This document shows, piece after piece, positions 22,481-35,110 of a DNA stretch of 64,000 nt. The position numbers and the translations under genes were made by a program. Source of the DNA: Oxytricha trifallax. Its lineage: Eukaryota > Ciliophora > Spirotrichea > Sporadotrichida > Oxytrichidae. The notes under the pieces were generated by a model. That model was not told where the DNA came from and ran no database searches. It saw only the letters and a program-made list of their open reading frames with translations. The stretch spans positions 47,298 through 111,297 of the forward strand of contig ARYC01001450.1 in the NCBI GenBank assembly GCA_000711775.1, given 5' to 3'. Within the stretch, counting starts at the first letter, position 1; every line of letters begins with the position of its first letter.

Positions 22481-23001
22481 ACAGGAAAAAATCTAATGTG
22501 ATGATTGAGCTTCATCTTTGAAATAGCGTTAATTTCAGATAAAATTATGTATGAAATAAATATCAAACAAAAATAATTGTTAGTTTTGATTGAAAATCAT
22601 TATAAAATCAGTATTACTTACATGAATCTAATGAATGTTCGCAAACCACTCTCACTCATTTTTAATTTTTAAATATGTAATTATTTTCAGATTTTAATAT
22701 AATATATCTAATTCTTAATTTTCAAAAATTTATGATTAATAATTGATTATTTTTCAAAAATCAAATGGATTACTACAATATTTTACATTACTTTCTTAAA
22801 AATTAAATTCTGTCTAAATATTTTAAATACATTTGATGTAGATTTATATGATGATCTTAATATTAGGATATTTGTTGACATATGAATTTTTAAATCAATA
22901 AATAGTACTAATGATTACACTAAACACATTTTTAATTGATTTAGTTGTCATTCTTTGCATAAAAATGAAATATGTAAATTTAGAGAAAGATTTATAAGTT
23001 T
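22481..23001. other. AT-rich DNA, no gene seen
   Basis: Spacer between two hairpin elements. AT-rich, with no repeat or coding signal that I can support. Confidence 0.5.
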
Positions 23002-23642
23002 GGGTAATGGCCCCCTGGGGAGGGCCGCTAGAATTTTTTTTTCTAATTTTAATAAAATGGCCTAAAAATGATTATACCATCAATCTAAAATGATATAACT
23101 TATAAATAAGGTCTGAAATAAGCTTTTAAAAGGAATACATTGAGACCGAGATCATAGTAACTTTTCACATTAACATCATAAATTACATTAATTTTTAAAT
23201 AAATAATATTTTTTTCTTCTAAATTTAATGTCTTAAATTTTTATGATTCACTAATTTAATTACTAATAATATGATTAATTTTTATAATAGCTTCTTATAT
23301 AAGGATTCAATTATAAATAATCTGTCTAGCAACATTAATAAAAGCTCTATCAATCTATTATAACAATTAATCATATTATTAGTAATTAAATTGGTGAATA
23401 CATAAAAATTTAAGACATTAAATTTAGAAGAAAAAAAATATTATTTATTTAAAAATTAATGTAATTTATGATGTTAATGTGAAAAGTTACTATGATCTCG
23501 GTCTCAATGTATTCCTTTGAAAAGCTTATTTCAAACCTTATTTATAAGTTATATCATGTTAGATTGATGGTATAATCATTTTTAGGCCATTTTATTAAAA
23601 TTAGAAAAGAAATTCTAGCGCCCCCCCAGGGGGCTATTACCC
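23002..23642. mobile_element. Hairpin element H, GGG ends, ~8-bp duplication
   Basis: Starts GGGTAATGGCCCCCTGGGG and ends with the mirror GGGGGCTATTACCC. The arms of about 300 bp differ at scattered sites. The flanks are ATAAGTTT (22,994-23,001) and TTAAGTTT (23,643-23,650), an 8-bp direct repeat with one mismatch. An 8-bp duplication with GG-starting ends is known from Merlin- and hAT-type DNA transposons. This is therefore a non-autonomous element of a different mobilising system from the TA-flanked hairpins. No coding sequence was seen. Confidence 0.8.
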
Positions 23643-23713
23643 TTAAGTTTGTATAACATCAATGAGATTTTTATAAAAGTTAAGCTAAATATTAGCTTAA
23701 TCTTTTATAATTT

Positions 23714-24038
23714 TCTTAATAATAATCATCAGGATTGGAATCAGCTGTTTTGCAATTATGTTGATCATCTACAAGACAGCCAAATATAGTTAAAGAATAT
23801 ATTGTAAATTATTTATATAGATGTCTTGATTAATTCAAAATTGATGATTATAAATTAAGGTTTTTATGATTAATTTGCTTAAAATTTCAGATCTTAAAAT
23901 TCTTATTAATATAGTTGGGATTGCGTCCTTCGCTTCAAGACAAAAGAGCAATTGAATTTATCTACATGAAACTGTCTTGTAGATTATCAAAATTTTTGCA
24001 AGACAGCAAATTCCAATCCTGATGATTATTATTAAGAA
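23714..24038. mobile_element. Short inverted-repeat element L
   Basis: TTCTTAATAATAATCATCAG plus GATTGGAAT..GCTGT at 23,713-23,746 recurs inverted at about 24,004-24,040. A second inverted pair, CTACAAGACAG / CTGTCTTGTAG, lies further inside. The roughly 325-bp element has diverged arms of unequal content and no ORF. I could not define a target duplication. Confidence 0.6.
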
Positions 24039-25194
24039 TATTGGTCAAGAGTAAGTTAATATTATAGTTTCACTTCTATAAATTCTAATTAAATTTATAT
24101 TAAAGTATTATGGGATGACTTATTTATATTTTTTCAAACTTTTACACATCTAGGACAATTACAACAACGTATTATACTATTAAAATAGGGATGAAAAATG
24201 TCAGTGGACCAAATTTTCTACATGTTAGTTTAAGTGAACTTTTTCTAATAAAATCGCTATTTAACTTTTTGAAATGTCATATTTTTCATATTTTGCTTTA
24301 TAAACTATACACAACCCTAAAAAATAATCAAAATATCAATTAAATTAAGATTAATGGGGTTTCTAATTTCTATTCAAGAAGTATAACTCTAAATTTTAAA
24401 ATAAGACATTACATATTTATTTTAAGAAATATAATTAGTTTTCTTGAAAATATATTGTTTAAGTTAGAAATAAAAAAAAGTAGTCTTAAATTATAATCTT
24501 AATCAAAAAAATATTGAAATAAAAATTACTAAATTTAAGTAAATGATAAAATTATTTATATGTTCTAAATATATAATAAAAAATATAAAATTTTCGAAGA
24601 ATATCATTTTTATTGAATTTTTGATTTAAATCGTTGAAATAAAATTATTTTTACTAAATACCCTATTAATATTCTTAAAATTATATTTGAAATAGGAAAT
24701 AAAATTAATTTAAAATATATATTATTAAATAAGTAAGAGTTATTGAGAATTTGATTGGATTATTATTTTTAGGATATTTCAAATCTTTTGAACTCTACAT
24801 TCAAAACCCAAAAACTACTTAATGAGATTTATTTGTATTTAATTAATGAGGGTATTGTTGGGCATTAAAGTTTCTTTTTGATTTATTTCATTTTTATTGA
24901 GATCCAATAAAATTAAATTATTATCTTAGTGGAGATTTCCGTTCTTTAATTTTATAATAACTACATCTTTGTCAATGTCATATCGATATAAAACCACTAA
25001 GAAAATATAATTAAAATTGTATTATTTGCTTACTTTTCTTATTTAAATAAAATATTTAAGTTTCATGAAAACTACTTCATTTTTTATCTTGAGACTCTAT
25101 TTTTTTTAATTATTTGGTATTTAGTTTTATTTTAATATAAATATAAAAATAAATCAAATTTCATTTATTTATTACATTAAGAAGTATGGACCTT

Positions 25195-26055
25195 TATTGC
25201 ATAAGAGTGAGTTGATAAGGGAAATAAACGATAGATTTTGGTTAAGTTGCATCAGTTTATCAGAGACACAAGTACAAGGGAATGCTGACAAAAACGCTTC
25301 AATAAACAATCTAAGAAGCTGAGTTGAACAAATCTCATAGAATTAGAAATTATTCTTTTGCCCTCTTGATACACTATGAAACTAGAATGAAAGCATCTTT
25401 ACACCAAGCCTTACTACACTGCGCGATTTCGTAAAGCATCCATTACAGTCGCTGCTAAACAAACAACTGTAGGCCTCACAAATACATATGCATTATTTAT
25501 TAGTAACTGATTTTTACCATTATATCATGAACTTACTTCATGTGAAGTCTTTTGTATCTTGATATTATAAACGCAATACGAAGCTCGATTATATTGTGAG
25601 ATCATTATCGGATAACTAATAATCTTGCAGGCATCATTCGATTCCATATAGTGGAGAGACAACCCTAACTAAACATGATCTCGACCAGATTAAGTAACGA
25701 ATTGGGTTCAAACATCAAAACCTAGCACAGCAAGAAATGTGATTCAATACTATTAAGGCTCATAACTTAAGGGAGCTTATATCTCTAAGTACTCATAAAT
25801 ATTCAAAGGACTGTAGTGGAAACTTTACAAAATCACACAGTGTAGTAAGGCTTGGTGTAAAGATACTTTGATTCCAGTTTCATGGTGCATCTTGAGGGTA
25901 ACAGGATCATTTATATTATGTTAAACTTGTTCAAATCAGTTTCTCAAATTGTTTAAATTGAAGCGTTTTGATCATCATGTCCTGAACATGTATCTCTGAT
26001 AAACTAATGCAATATAGCCAAAATCTATCGTTAATTTCCGTATTCAACTTACTTT
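25195..26055. mobile_element. Inverted-repeat element M (diverged arms)
   Basis: The left arm (GCATAAGAGTGAGTTGATAAGG, 25,199 onward) and right arm (ending CAACTTACTTTATGC, about 26,060) match inversely for roughly 240 bp with many substitutions. The best-kept block is ACACCAAGCCTTACTACACTG at about 25,401, with its mirror at about 25,840. The central ~380 bp is not palindromic and is richer in G+C than the surroundings, but I found no convincing ORF there. The arm divergence suggests an old element. Confidence 0.6.
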
Positions 26056-26592
26056 ATGCAAAAAAGCTGCATGCTTTTAAATTAAAAATTAAAAAAATGG
26101 ATTTATTTTTATCATTTAGAAAATGTTTATTGTACCAATAAATTTTAAAACCAAATTAAGGCTTGACTTAAACCTAATTAAATTAAATCTAGAAACTAAT
26201 AAAGTTTCTGTACAATTAAATTGATCCCAATTATGATTAAACAAATTTGGTCAGTACTAATTAAATTTAAGCAAATTTAGTACTATTATATAAAAATTTC
26301 AATGGTTAAAGCGGTAATCTTTCTCTAATACTTGTTAAAGTTTTTTCTCATTTCTAAATTTATTTTTACAAGGTTGATCTCATATAAGATATCCATATTT
26401 AATAGGTGTCTTAAAAATTTTAGATATTGTAAAAAAAATTTAAGATTAATATCCATTAAAAATACATCTTGAACAAAATAATAATAATAATATGATTATG
26501 GCTATCAATCACCTTAAAACATTCATTTTATGCATATTTTTAAATTAAATTAATTTATGTTACCAAATTTTTTGTATTGAATTAAAATTATA

Positions 26593-27400
26593 AAGAGCAT
26601 ATATTGAAATAAGAGAGGTATTTAATTTAAAATGCAAATTAATGAAGAAATATACTAATCTTTTCTTGAAATTCTTGTCTTAATGTCTTCTTGATTCTCC
26701 TCATCTTCATGATCTTCAACTTTTCTTGTAGTTGTTCAAAGTACTAAAAACATTCGCGTTATGATCCTGATCTTTGAGTCGTCAAAACCCCCAGCTCTAC
26801 TGGTGCTACAGCTGCAACCTCAGCCACTTCTTTCTTTAAGAGCATCATATTCAGATTCTTTCAGGAGGAGGAGACTCCATTATGTTTAGCCAAAATTTTA
26901 AAAATTAGAGATATTTAATAAATTAAATCAGTCTGAGCTTTAATTAATAAATTTAATACTAAAATTATTTAAGACATCTCTATTAAAATTTCTCTATAAA
27001 TTAAAGCTATCAGTTTAATCAAATATAGTTAAGCATTAAAACTTAAAAAGTTTTAATCAGACTGATTTAATTTATTAAATATCTCTAATTTTTAAAATTT
27101 TGGCTAAACATAATGGAGTCTCCTCCTCCTGAAAGAATCTGAATATGATGCTCTTCAAGAAAGAAGTGGCTGAGGTTGCAGCTGTAGCACCAGTAGAGCT
27201 GGAGGTTTTGACGACTCAAAGATCAGGATCATAACGCGAATGTTTTTAGTACTTTGAACAACTACAAGAAAAGTTGAAGATCATGAAGATGAGGAGAATC
27301 AAGAAGACATTAAGACAAGAATTTCAAGAAAAGATTAGTATATTTCTTCATTAATTTGCATTTTAAATTAAATACCTCTCTTATTTCAATATATGCTCTT
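26593..27400. mobile_element. Hairpin element K with coding-like arms, TA-flanked
   Basis: An 808-bp near-perfect palindrome: AAGAGCATATATTGAAATAA at the left, mirrored at the right, with TA on both sides (26,591-26,592; 27,401-27,402). Unlike the other hairpins each arm contains a GC-richer block that reads as a short protein on the arm's outward strand: MMLLKKEVAEVAAVAPVELG, then CFQYFEQLQEKLKIMKMRRI (27,148-27,360 on plus, mirrored at about 26,846 to 26,640 on minus). The arms differ at a few sites, including one-base differences inside this block. Function unknown. Confidence 0.75.
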
Positions 27401-28020
27401 TATTAAATAGAAAGAAAGGTTAGAGAAATTAAAGTGTTCAATTGAATTTATAAATAATTTTAATTAAAATTTAAAAATATTTTTGAATAATACCAGATGC
27501 AATAAATAAATTTCAAAAAGAAAATTAGTAAAAGTAATAATTAATGACAAATTAGAAAAAAATGTCACTCATTCTTACTTTTTAAAATAAAATGCTAGAA
27601 CTTATATTTTAATTTGAGAACAGATAAGCAGATTATAAAAAATTTCTAAAATAGAAACTTTTTCAATTTTTTATAACTAGAAGTAAAATGTTGCTTCCTA
27701 ACACAAATAAACGCTAATCTCCAACATTTCTTTTATTATAAAAACACTTAAAAAACTCATTAAGGGGTTTTGAGGTTTTGAATGTAGAGTCTAGTAGATT
27801 TTAAATTTCCTATAAAAATTATAATCCCGTCAAATATTATTAATAACTCTGTAAAATTTAAAAATATATATTTATATAATTTTATTTTCAATTTCGAATA
27901 AAATTCCTCAGAATTACCTTAATTAATAATTAATTGTAAATTTAATATTATATATTTAAATTTGATAATTATTATTTTCTAAAAAATTAAATATATATTT
28001 AACGAAATTCTTCGTTCTAT

Positions 28021-28650
28021 ATTAGTCTGGTGGTGCTTTCATGAGGGTCAAAATTTTGTAAAATTGTTTAATTTAAATAATAGCTTAAAAAGTTAAAAAT
28101 AATATTGCCTAATAATTAACTTTTAAATATTAACAAATAAATAAATTTCTTAGATCAAATTTTTCCTTTGATATAATATTTATCATTAATATTGTGTTTT
28201 AATTAAATTTATTTTTTGCATTTAGTTTACAAATTTATTTAAACTTAATATAAAGATAATTATCATTTAAAAGATATACTTTTTCCAAGTAATTTATTAT
28301 TTTCTATATATAAATACTTAAATGAAAATCAGTGAAAATAAAGGTACATAATATTTTTAATTAATATTTTCTTTTTGAATATAAATAGTATGTTTCTACA
28401 TATTAATGACATAAAATATTTGAAATATAAGAAATAATCAGAAAATTATATGAAAATTATGTATAAATTTTTCTCATAATTAATTGGATAATATTTACTA
28501 TAGAGGCGTCATTAAACTTTATATATTTAATAGATATCTCCATTAATTATACGCTACTAAAGATAAAAGATTATTTCGAGAATATAATAGTCATAGGGAC
28601 ATAAATTACAATTAAATAAATACTAAAATCTGGAATGGATTTATATTCAA
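28021..28650. other. AT-rich DNA, no gene seen
   Basis: Extremely AT-rich spacer. I see nothing in it beyond low-complexity tracts. Confidence 0.5.
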
Positions 28651-28654
28651 AATG

Positions 28655-28843
28655 ACTCGAAATTCTTGTTCAAACTGATTCTAAGGTAGATCCAGCACTT
28701 TTGATTGGACTTCACTATTGCTAATATCTCTGAATCATCCTAGAAATGAGATATTATGATTTTTGAGCGATCTCCTAATAACTGTAAGGGATTCTATATA
28801 TTAAATTATGATTGGAATTACAACCACCTTCACATTTTATTTT
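28655..28843 (-). CDS. Short coding-like block, unknown
   Basis: On the minus strand, ciliate code, about 60 codons are open and GC-richer than the flanks. They read NPLQLLGDRSKIIISHFQDD followed by SEILAIVKSNQKCWIYLRIS, ending in TGA at 28,655. There is no clear start. It looks like a piece of a normal protein, perhaps an isolated macronuclear-destined segment. I cannot assign a family, and there is no neighbouring block to join it to. Confidence 0.35.
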
Positions 28844-29839
28844 GTTATTTATAAGTATAAAGTAGTTAAGGTTTGGGGATATTTTTTCCAAAAACATTAC
28901 TTAGGTTAATTAATTATTGATAAAATTTAATTTTGATTAATTTGCAAATTTAAATGTACTTCTACTATAGCATAAAAAAGCATAGAAAACGTAAGATTTA
29001 TAAGTGAAAAATCTTATGTGAATTTCATATTTAATTAATTAATTTATCATATTTCAATCACCCCATGTCATAAATATATAGAAGCCATTTCCTTGTACTA
29101 ATTGAAACTTTGAAAAAATAGATAAATATTATTTTTACCTATAGAGCAATGGCAGTATCTTGGATAAAAATTAAAAGATGAAGTAAACAATAGACTATTA
29201 TAAAACCATGGTTTAGGATACATAAGAAAAAATATGAGAGTAAATTTTATTCATGGATGGTTTTATAAACTAATTTTGACCCTTAGAGACGACTACCCTA
29301 TTAATCAATCTTGAAATTTGCAATATCCATTTCAAAATTATCAAATATACTTTAATCTTAGTTATCATTTAATTATAAGCTATATCTCTCAAATTATATC
29401 TTAACATTTTGAAAAAATAAAAAAGATTAATGCAGTTTTGTGTAAATTTATTTTGGTGCATCAAACTAAACCAAAACACTTGTTTATTTAAAAAATCTCT
29501 CTTTATTAATATTATAATTATTATTAATATTCAAAACCACAAAACTTCTTCAGTGCTTGAATGAATTTTTGATTAATATAAGTAAATTGATAAAGCATTA
29601 TATTTTAGGGTTATAAAATAAATAATTTTTGTGAGCGATTAAGATTTAAATATAATGTAAATTAGTGTTTATTAAGAATTCTTTATTTTTGCTATTCACT
29701 TTAACTATAATTGGCATAATGAGGTAACTTTCAAAACTTTATTTCTCCAATACAACTAACAAGTCTATTGAATGGTCCACAATATAGTTTGACTTAATGT
29801 TTATCTACTATGCAATATCTTTCATAACTTCTTTTATTT

Positions 29840-30960
29840 TATTATAGACTAGATATTGCTGTAATATCTGCTTTGATTCTTTGTCTCTCTCATACAGCTA
29901 TAGTAATCATTTCTTGGCATTTCACATAAAGCTAAAATTTCTGCTAGAGCCCATATATCCCACTTAATATCAACAACTCTTCAGACCTCCCTTTCTAGAA
30001 AGTATCCAGGAGTACAAAATACGTTGCCAAATCCTGAGGCTGCAATTCATTATAATCTGTTGATATCAATTATTACTACTTATAGTGGTGAAAATTCAAA
30101 AATAATATTCTCATTTCAAGTCTATTTTAACACATCCAAAAGTGTGCAGCTCTTAAATGCCTTTGCAAAAATTTGTTAGAACAAGAGGCATCAACTATGG
30201 AATCCATTAATTTTAAATGTTGTCTCTTAAAGTCATTTAATAAAGAGGGAGACGAAAAACAACATTATCTTAAGCAAGCAGAATTTAATCGAGCAAATGA
30301 AAAATTTGCACTGTCTATCCTTTACTTTAGTTTGATCTTAGTACTCACATGACAAATTTCAAATGATAATTGTCATCGCATTTGAAGTAGTTGAACGGAT
30401 TTCTATATTGTATGCGAGCTAAATCTGTTCATACCTTTTTTTATTTATCAAGGATAAGATAACTTTCCTTACATTCTTTAATGTCAACTACTTATAAAAT
30501 TGGAAGCTTTGGTGCTTAAATTTTAATCATAATTTTACGATATCAGAGGCAGGGGTGTTACTCACTGCTTTAATTAATTTCCTCTATTTTTTAACTCTCT
30601 TTATTCCACACAAAGATTCTAAAGGTCCCTAGGCTTTCTTTTTTTAGTAAGACCTCCACAGTCTAGGATCTATGACTTTAAACTTCTTGCCATGATTTAT
30701 TTAGAGGCGATCTTTTGGTCCCTTGAATGATTAAATTGCTTATTGCAAAAAGGGCAGAAGTATTTTTTCCATCTATCTTATCATGCTTAGGATAGTGCTT
30801 GGCCTTGTTAGAATGCTGCTCTAAAATATGACCTTGATAGCATACATATAAGTGAAGTTCTTCTCGCACTCTTTTTATATATATATAAAGCTTTTTTCTT
30901 CTCTTCCTCCTCTCCTACCATTTTTATTAATACCTCACATTATATTTTTATTTTCTGCAT
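29840..30960 (-). pseudogene. TBE-3 zinc-finger/kinase relic
   Basis: Minus-strand pieces in order. LYVCYQGHILEQHSNKAKHY and KHDKIDGK followed by YFCPFCNKQFNHSRD are remnants of the two fingers (30,869 to 30,690). Then come ELHTFGCVKIDLK (the HRDLK region, about 30,160), STDYNELQPQDLA (DFG region, here D-Y-N), and CTPGYFLEREV. WDIWALAEILALCEMPRNDY (about 29,960) is the C-lobe helix. These correspond block by block to the TBE-1 protein, with frame changes and TGAs between them. The gene is dead. Confidence 0.75.
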
Positions 30961-31514
30961 ATCCATTTTACAATTGAATTGCTATTAAAAGTCTGAGACC
31001 TAAGGCAAGAGAATTTGATTTTCATATTGAAAATAAGAATCACAGGTCTAATTTTTCTTTTGATTCTAAAAAAAGAAAGCTTTTACTGGCTAATGCTAAT
31101 CAATACACTCTTCTAAGTAAGTTATTGCTCATTTTATAAATACTATTAATAATTAAAGAAGCTGTTAAAACTCTACCTTATTGCACAAGTAAGTGCATAT
31201 CCTTAAAGATTTAGAGACCTTAAAATGGGATCATAATGCGTGATATTAAATTTTTTAAATTATGAGATGTATTTATACTAATTCATCCATTTTATACAAT
31301 AAAATGAACTTAAATGTGTTTTGTAAAGTTAAATGGTGCTCCTAAACAGGTTCTCGTAACTTTAGGAAGGGAAATAATAAAATTTGCATGTACCAACTAA
31401 TACGGTTTATAACTTTAATTTAACTCCTATTAAAACTTTTAAACAAATTAGGAGCTCCGCTAAATTAAATAATTATTACTAAGAGCAATTTAAAGGTTAA
31501 AGTTTGATAAAAAT

Positions 31515-32080
31515 GGAAGTCAAAATTATAAACTTGGAGAAAATTTCATGCATTTATAACTATCTATCTGATAAAGGTTGATCTTCAAGGAATTTCCTTA
31601 TTTAGTAGTAAAATTTTAGTAAGTTCAGAATGGATATCCATTATTTCAAATATCATAAACATTTATAGAAACATGAAAGAAAATGGAGTCTATGAATGAT
31701 GCTATGAATTGAATATCATATCAAGATTTAATTGGAAAATTCAGAAGCTGAGTGATCCAGATGCTACTCTTTATTTGAAATTAAAGCTAGATCTCTCTAA
31801 TGAGTTGTCTGATAGAATCTTCTTCCTTTATGTTCTAGGAACACTGATACATAAGTACTTAAATGGAGTAATTTAAAAAGCTTAAAAGTACTCTACAGCA
31901 TTTCCCCAGAATAACAAGAGAAGCAGGGAATTAAAATCAGTTTCTTCTGTTGTAGGAACTTTAGAAGTATCAATTCATCTCTTAATCTTAGTCTTCATTT
32001 TAATGGAATAACCTGGAACTGTTATTTACTTCATGAAAGAGTGCAGAAAATTAAACTGAGAGAAAGTTAAAAGTAAAGCA
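31515..32080 (+). pseudogene. TBE-3 22-kDa protein relic
   Basis: On the plus strand (opposite to the TBE-3 transposase, as expected) the blocks LSDRIFFLYVLGTLIHKYLN and EQPGTVIYFMKECRKLNQEK match FFFGVLGTIKEDYLREI and KPGTDIFLMKENAKVHKE of TBE-1. Several frame changes separate them. Just downstream lies the left end of hairpin I. Confidence 0.6.
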
Positions 32081-32127
32081 TGAGTTGGGCAAGAGACTCT
32101 TTAAGATTCATAAAAGTCAAACGAAAT

Positions 32128-34114
32128 GAACATATGTTCTGACCTACACCCGACCCCCCCGTACCACCCTAAAATATCCTATCTCATATCAAATTTTCTA
32201 TCCTCAGGGTCCAAATTGATTTCCTTCTTGACATCTCGACATCATAAATTTTAGTTTTTATATATAATATTTCATATATTTTTCAAAATTTATTATTTCT
32301 ATGTTATTTGTAAGTTTTGAAAAGTTTCACAATGTTATTCAACCTTTTTTGCACACCCCATGTGATAAATAAATAAAAATATTTTTGATTGAAAATATAA
32401 GAATTTAATTTCTAATTAATTTTTATTGACTCCATACACAAATTTAATTCTAAAAAGATTTATCGATTAAATCAACTTCATTCGACTAAATTCCAAGAAA
32501 GAGTATAATTAATTTTTCAAATTTAAATTTCCAATTTTTTATAATTGATTGTTCACTGACCCGTGGTACCTATCCGCCCCACGCCTCCCCTCAGTCCCTA
32601 AACCGAAGTACCTCCCCACCCCTCCCCCTCCTCAAAAATGAAGTCCCCCTAATATACCCCACTTCATATGAAAAATCATATTCCCAATGTCTGAATCGAC
32701 TCACATCATGACATCTCACTCTCATTATAATTTTTACTCGTTATATGTCATAAATTTTTCAAAATTTTTTATAATCATTTAATTGCTATTTTGATGTTAT
32801 TTTTTATTTTTGACAACTCTCATTGCGTCCATCGACTATTTAAAATAGATAATCCCATAGGAAAATATAATTCAATTGAGTTTTCATTTTTCTTAGACTT
32901 TTTGAAGATTTTTATAATGCAATAAGTTATACACATAAAAAATTGCAAAATTAATTTTCAACCTAATTCAACTTCATTTGATTAAATATTATTAAAAATT
33001 AACATGAGTAAATTTTTTAAAATATAATTTACTGTCTAGTTTAAAGTTTATTACATCATAAAATATTAATGAATTCAAAAGTAATTATGATAGTTTAATT
33101 TATTATTATTTAAAATGGTAATCTAAGAATAATTATTCATTAATATTTTATGATGTAATAAACTTTAAACTAGACAGTAAATTATATTTTAAAAAATTTA
33201 CTCATGTTAATTTTTAATAATATTTAATCAAATGAAGTTGAATTAGGTTGAAAATTAATTTTGCAATTTTTTATGTGTATAACTTATTGCATTATAAAAA
33301 TCTTCAAAAAGTCTAAGAAAAATGAAAACTCAATTGAATTATATTTTCCTATGGGATTATCTATTTTAAATAGTCGATGGACGCAATGAGAGTTGTCAAA
33401 AATAAAAAATAACATCAAAATAGCAATTAAATGATTATAAAAAATTTTGAAAAATTTATGACATATAACGAGTAAAAATTATAATGAGAGTGAGATGTCA
33501 TGATGTGAGTCGATTCAGACATTGGGAATATGATTTTTCATATGAAGTGGGGTATATTAGGGGGACTTCATTTTTGAGGAGGGGGAGGGGTGGGGAGGTA
33601 CTTCGGTTTAGGGACTGAGGAGGGGTGGGGGGGGTACCACGGGGTGAACAATCAATTATAAAAAATTGGAAATTTAAATTTGAAAAATTAATTATACTCT
33701 TTCTTGGAATTTAGTCGAATGAAGTTGATTTAATCGATAAATCTTTTTAGAATTAAATTTGTGTATGGAGTCAATAAAAATTAATTAGAAATTAAATTCT
33801 TATATTTTCAATCAAAAATATTTTTATTTATTTATCACATGGGGTGTGCAAAAAAGGTTGAATAACATTGTGAAACTTTTCAAAACTTACAAATAACATA
33901 GAAATAATAAATTTTGAAAAATATATGAAATATTATATATAAAAACTAAAATTTATGATGTCGAGATGTCAAGAAGGAAATCAATTTGGACCCTGAGGAT
34001 AGAAAATTTGATATGAGATAGGATATTTTAGGGTGGTACGGGGTGAGGGGTACGGGGGGTTACTACCAAGATAAGGGGTAAGGGGGTGTCAGGTGTCGTT
34101 CAGAACATATGTTC
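32128..34114. mobile_element. 2-kb hairpin element I
   Basis: A nearly complete palindrome of about 950-bp arms around a ~60-bp centre at about 33,100. Both ends carry GAACATATGTTCTG, itself a palindrome. Next to it are C-rich (left) or G-rich (right) runs with GTACCACC/GGTGGTAC. The right arm has about 50 bp near 34,040-34,095 that the left arm lacks, so the arms are independently evolving copies. I saw no gene. It interrupts TBE-3 between the 22-kDa and transposase relics. No clear target duplication was seen, because the terminal palindrome hides it. Confidence 0.78.
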
Positions 34115-34189
34115 TGATACAAGAACTGGTACTTAATGATTAAACAAAGGTCGAACAAACTTTAATAAGTGGAAGAAAAAAATGATAAG

Positions 34190-35110
34190 CCTAATCCCTT
34201 ACGGGTGAATATATTAAGTTAACTTATCATTCGTTTAGTCTAAACTTCTTGATAAAATATACCCAACTCAAGCGCATAAATTAGCTATATCATCATTAAC
34301 TCTTTGAGCAGCACATATAATAAAATATACTGTATCTATCTTTTACTCATGCATAATATGGTAGAGCAGCAATTTCTTATAATTGCCACTTTTAATAACC
34401 CCATATATATAATTTAATTCCATTAAACTAAGGGCTTAAGGAATATTAAATATATTTCTTAAGTTAAATCTTTCATAATTCTTCCTCAAGTATTTGGTTT
34501 TATGAACTGACAATTTATCACCGAATAGAATATTCTTTTAGTCAGAGTATTTTTCTCTTAATAATTGTAAGTACTTTATGTATTTTTCAGTCTTATTGAT
34601 AGAGGGTGAATAAAAAGAGTCTTGAGACCATTACATTCGCATATTCCACCAATAATAGCATGAGCTTGAACCTTAATCTTTTAATCATATACTTCTCTGC
34701 AGCTGAACCTCTTGTACCAAGACCTTGATATGAAGGTATTGGATGTAAATATAGCTTCATCAGCATGTATAAAATTAATATTATGTTCTTAAGCTTTTTT
34801 AATTTAATCGAGCATATATCTTAAACAATTTTTATAAATTGAACACTTAATTCGATCGATCCCTCTTTTAATGCGATTGACTATATTATAAGATATTATG
34901 AAACATTGCAGTTCTCTAATCAAGTGAAAAGTGACCCCCAGTGAGAGTCTTGTCATCAATTTTATATTCAATTGATGCTGCTAAAATTTTAAAGGTCTCT
35001 TAGGCTTCATAGAAATTGTTATCTTTTAAATTCAAAGCTAATAAGCTTAGAATTTTTATAGTAGCACTAGCTTTGTGAAGCAGACTTGATATTTAAAGTG
35101 TTATTTAAAA
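34190..35110 (-). pseudogene. TBE-3 transposase relic
   Basis: Best landmark: on the minus strand near 34,790, AACATAATATTAATTTTATA followed by CATGCTGATGAAGCT is the counterpart of the TBE-1 DNA encoding the first catalytic Asp block (NIKFIHADEAVF). Other blocks are scattered over three frames and no long ORF survives. The position next to the right terminus and the strand are as expected for an inverted TBE. Confidence 0.6.

Larger units (their letters stand above)
24585..28020. mobile_element. Degenerate inverted-repeat structure with internal TBE-like ends
   Basis: At 24,802 a decayed TBE left end is seen (CAAAACCCAAAAACTACTTAATGAG). At 27,719-27,780 there is a matching right end (CTCATTAAGGGGTTTTGAGGTTTTG). 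Unlike true TBEs the flanks are not ATT direct repeats. Instead the inverted similarity continues outward: left ...TTTTGAACTCTACATT, right AATGTAGAGTCTAG..., and further for roughly 200 bp on each side (about 24,585-24,801 and 27,781-28,020). No TBE gene survives inside; the interior is taken up by two other inverted-repeat elements (M and K). Confidence 0.6.
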
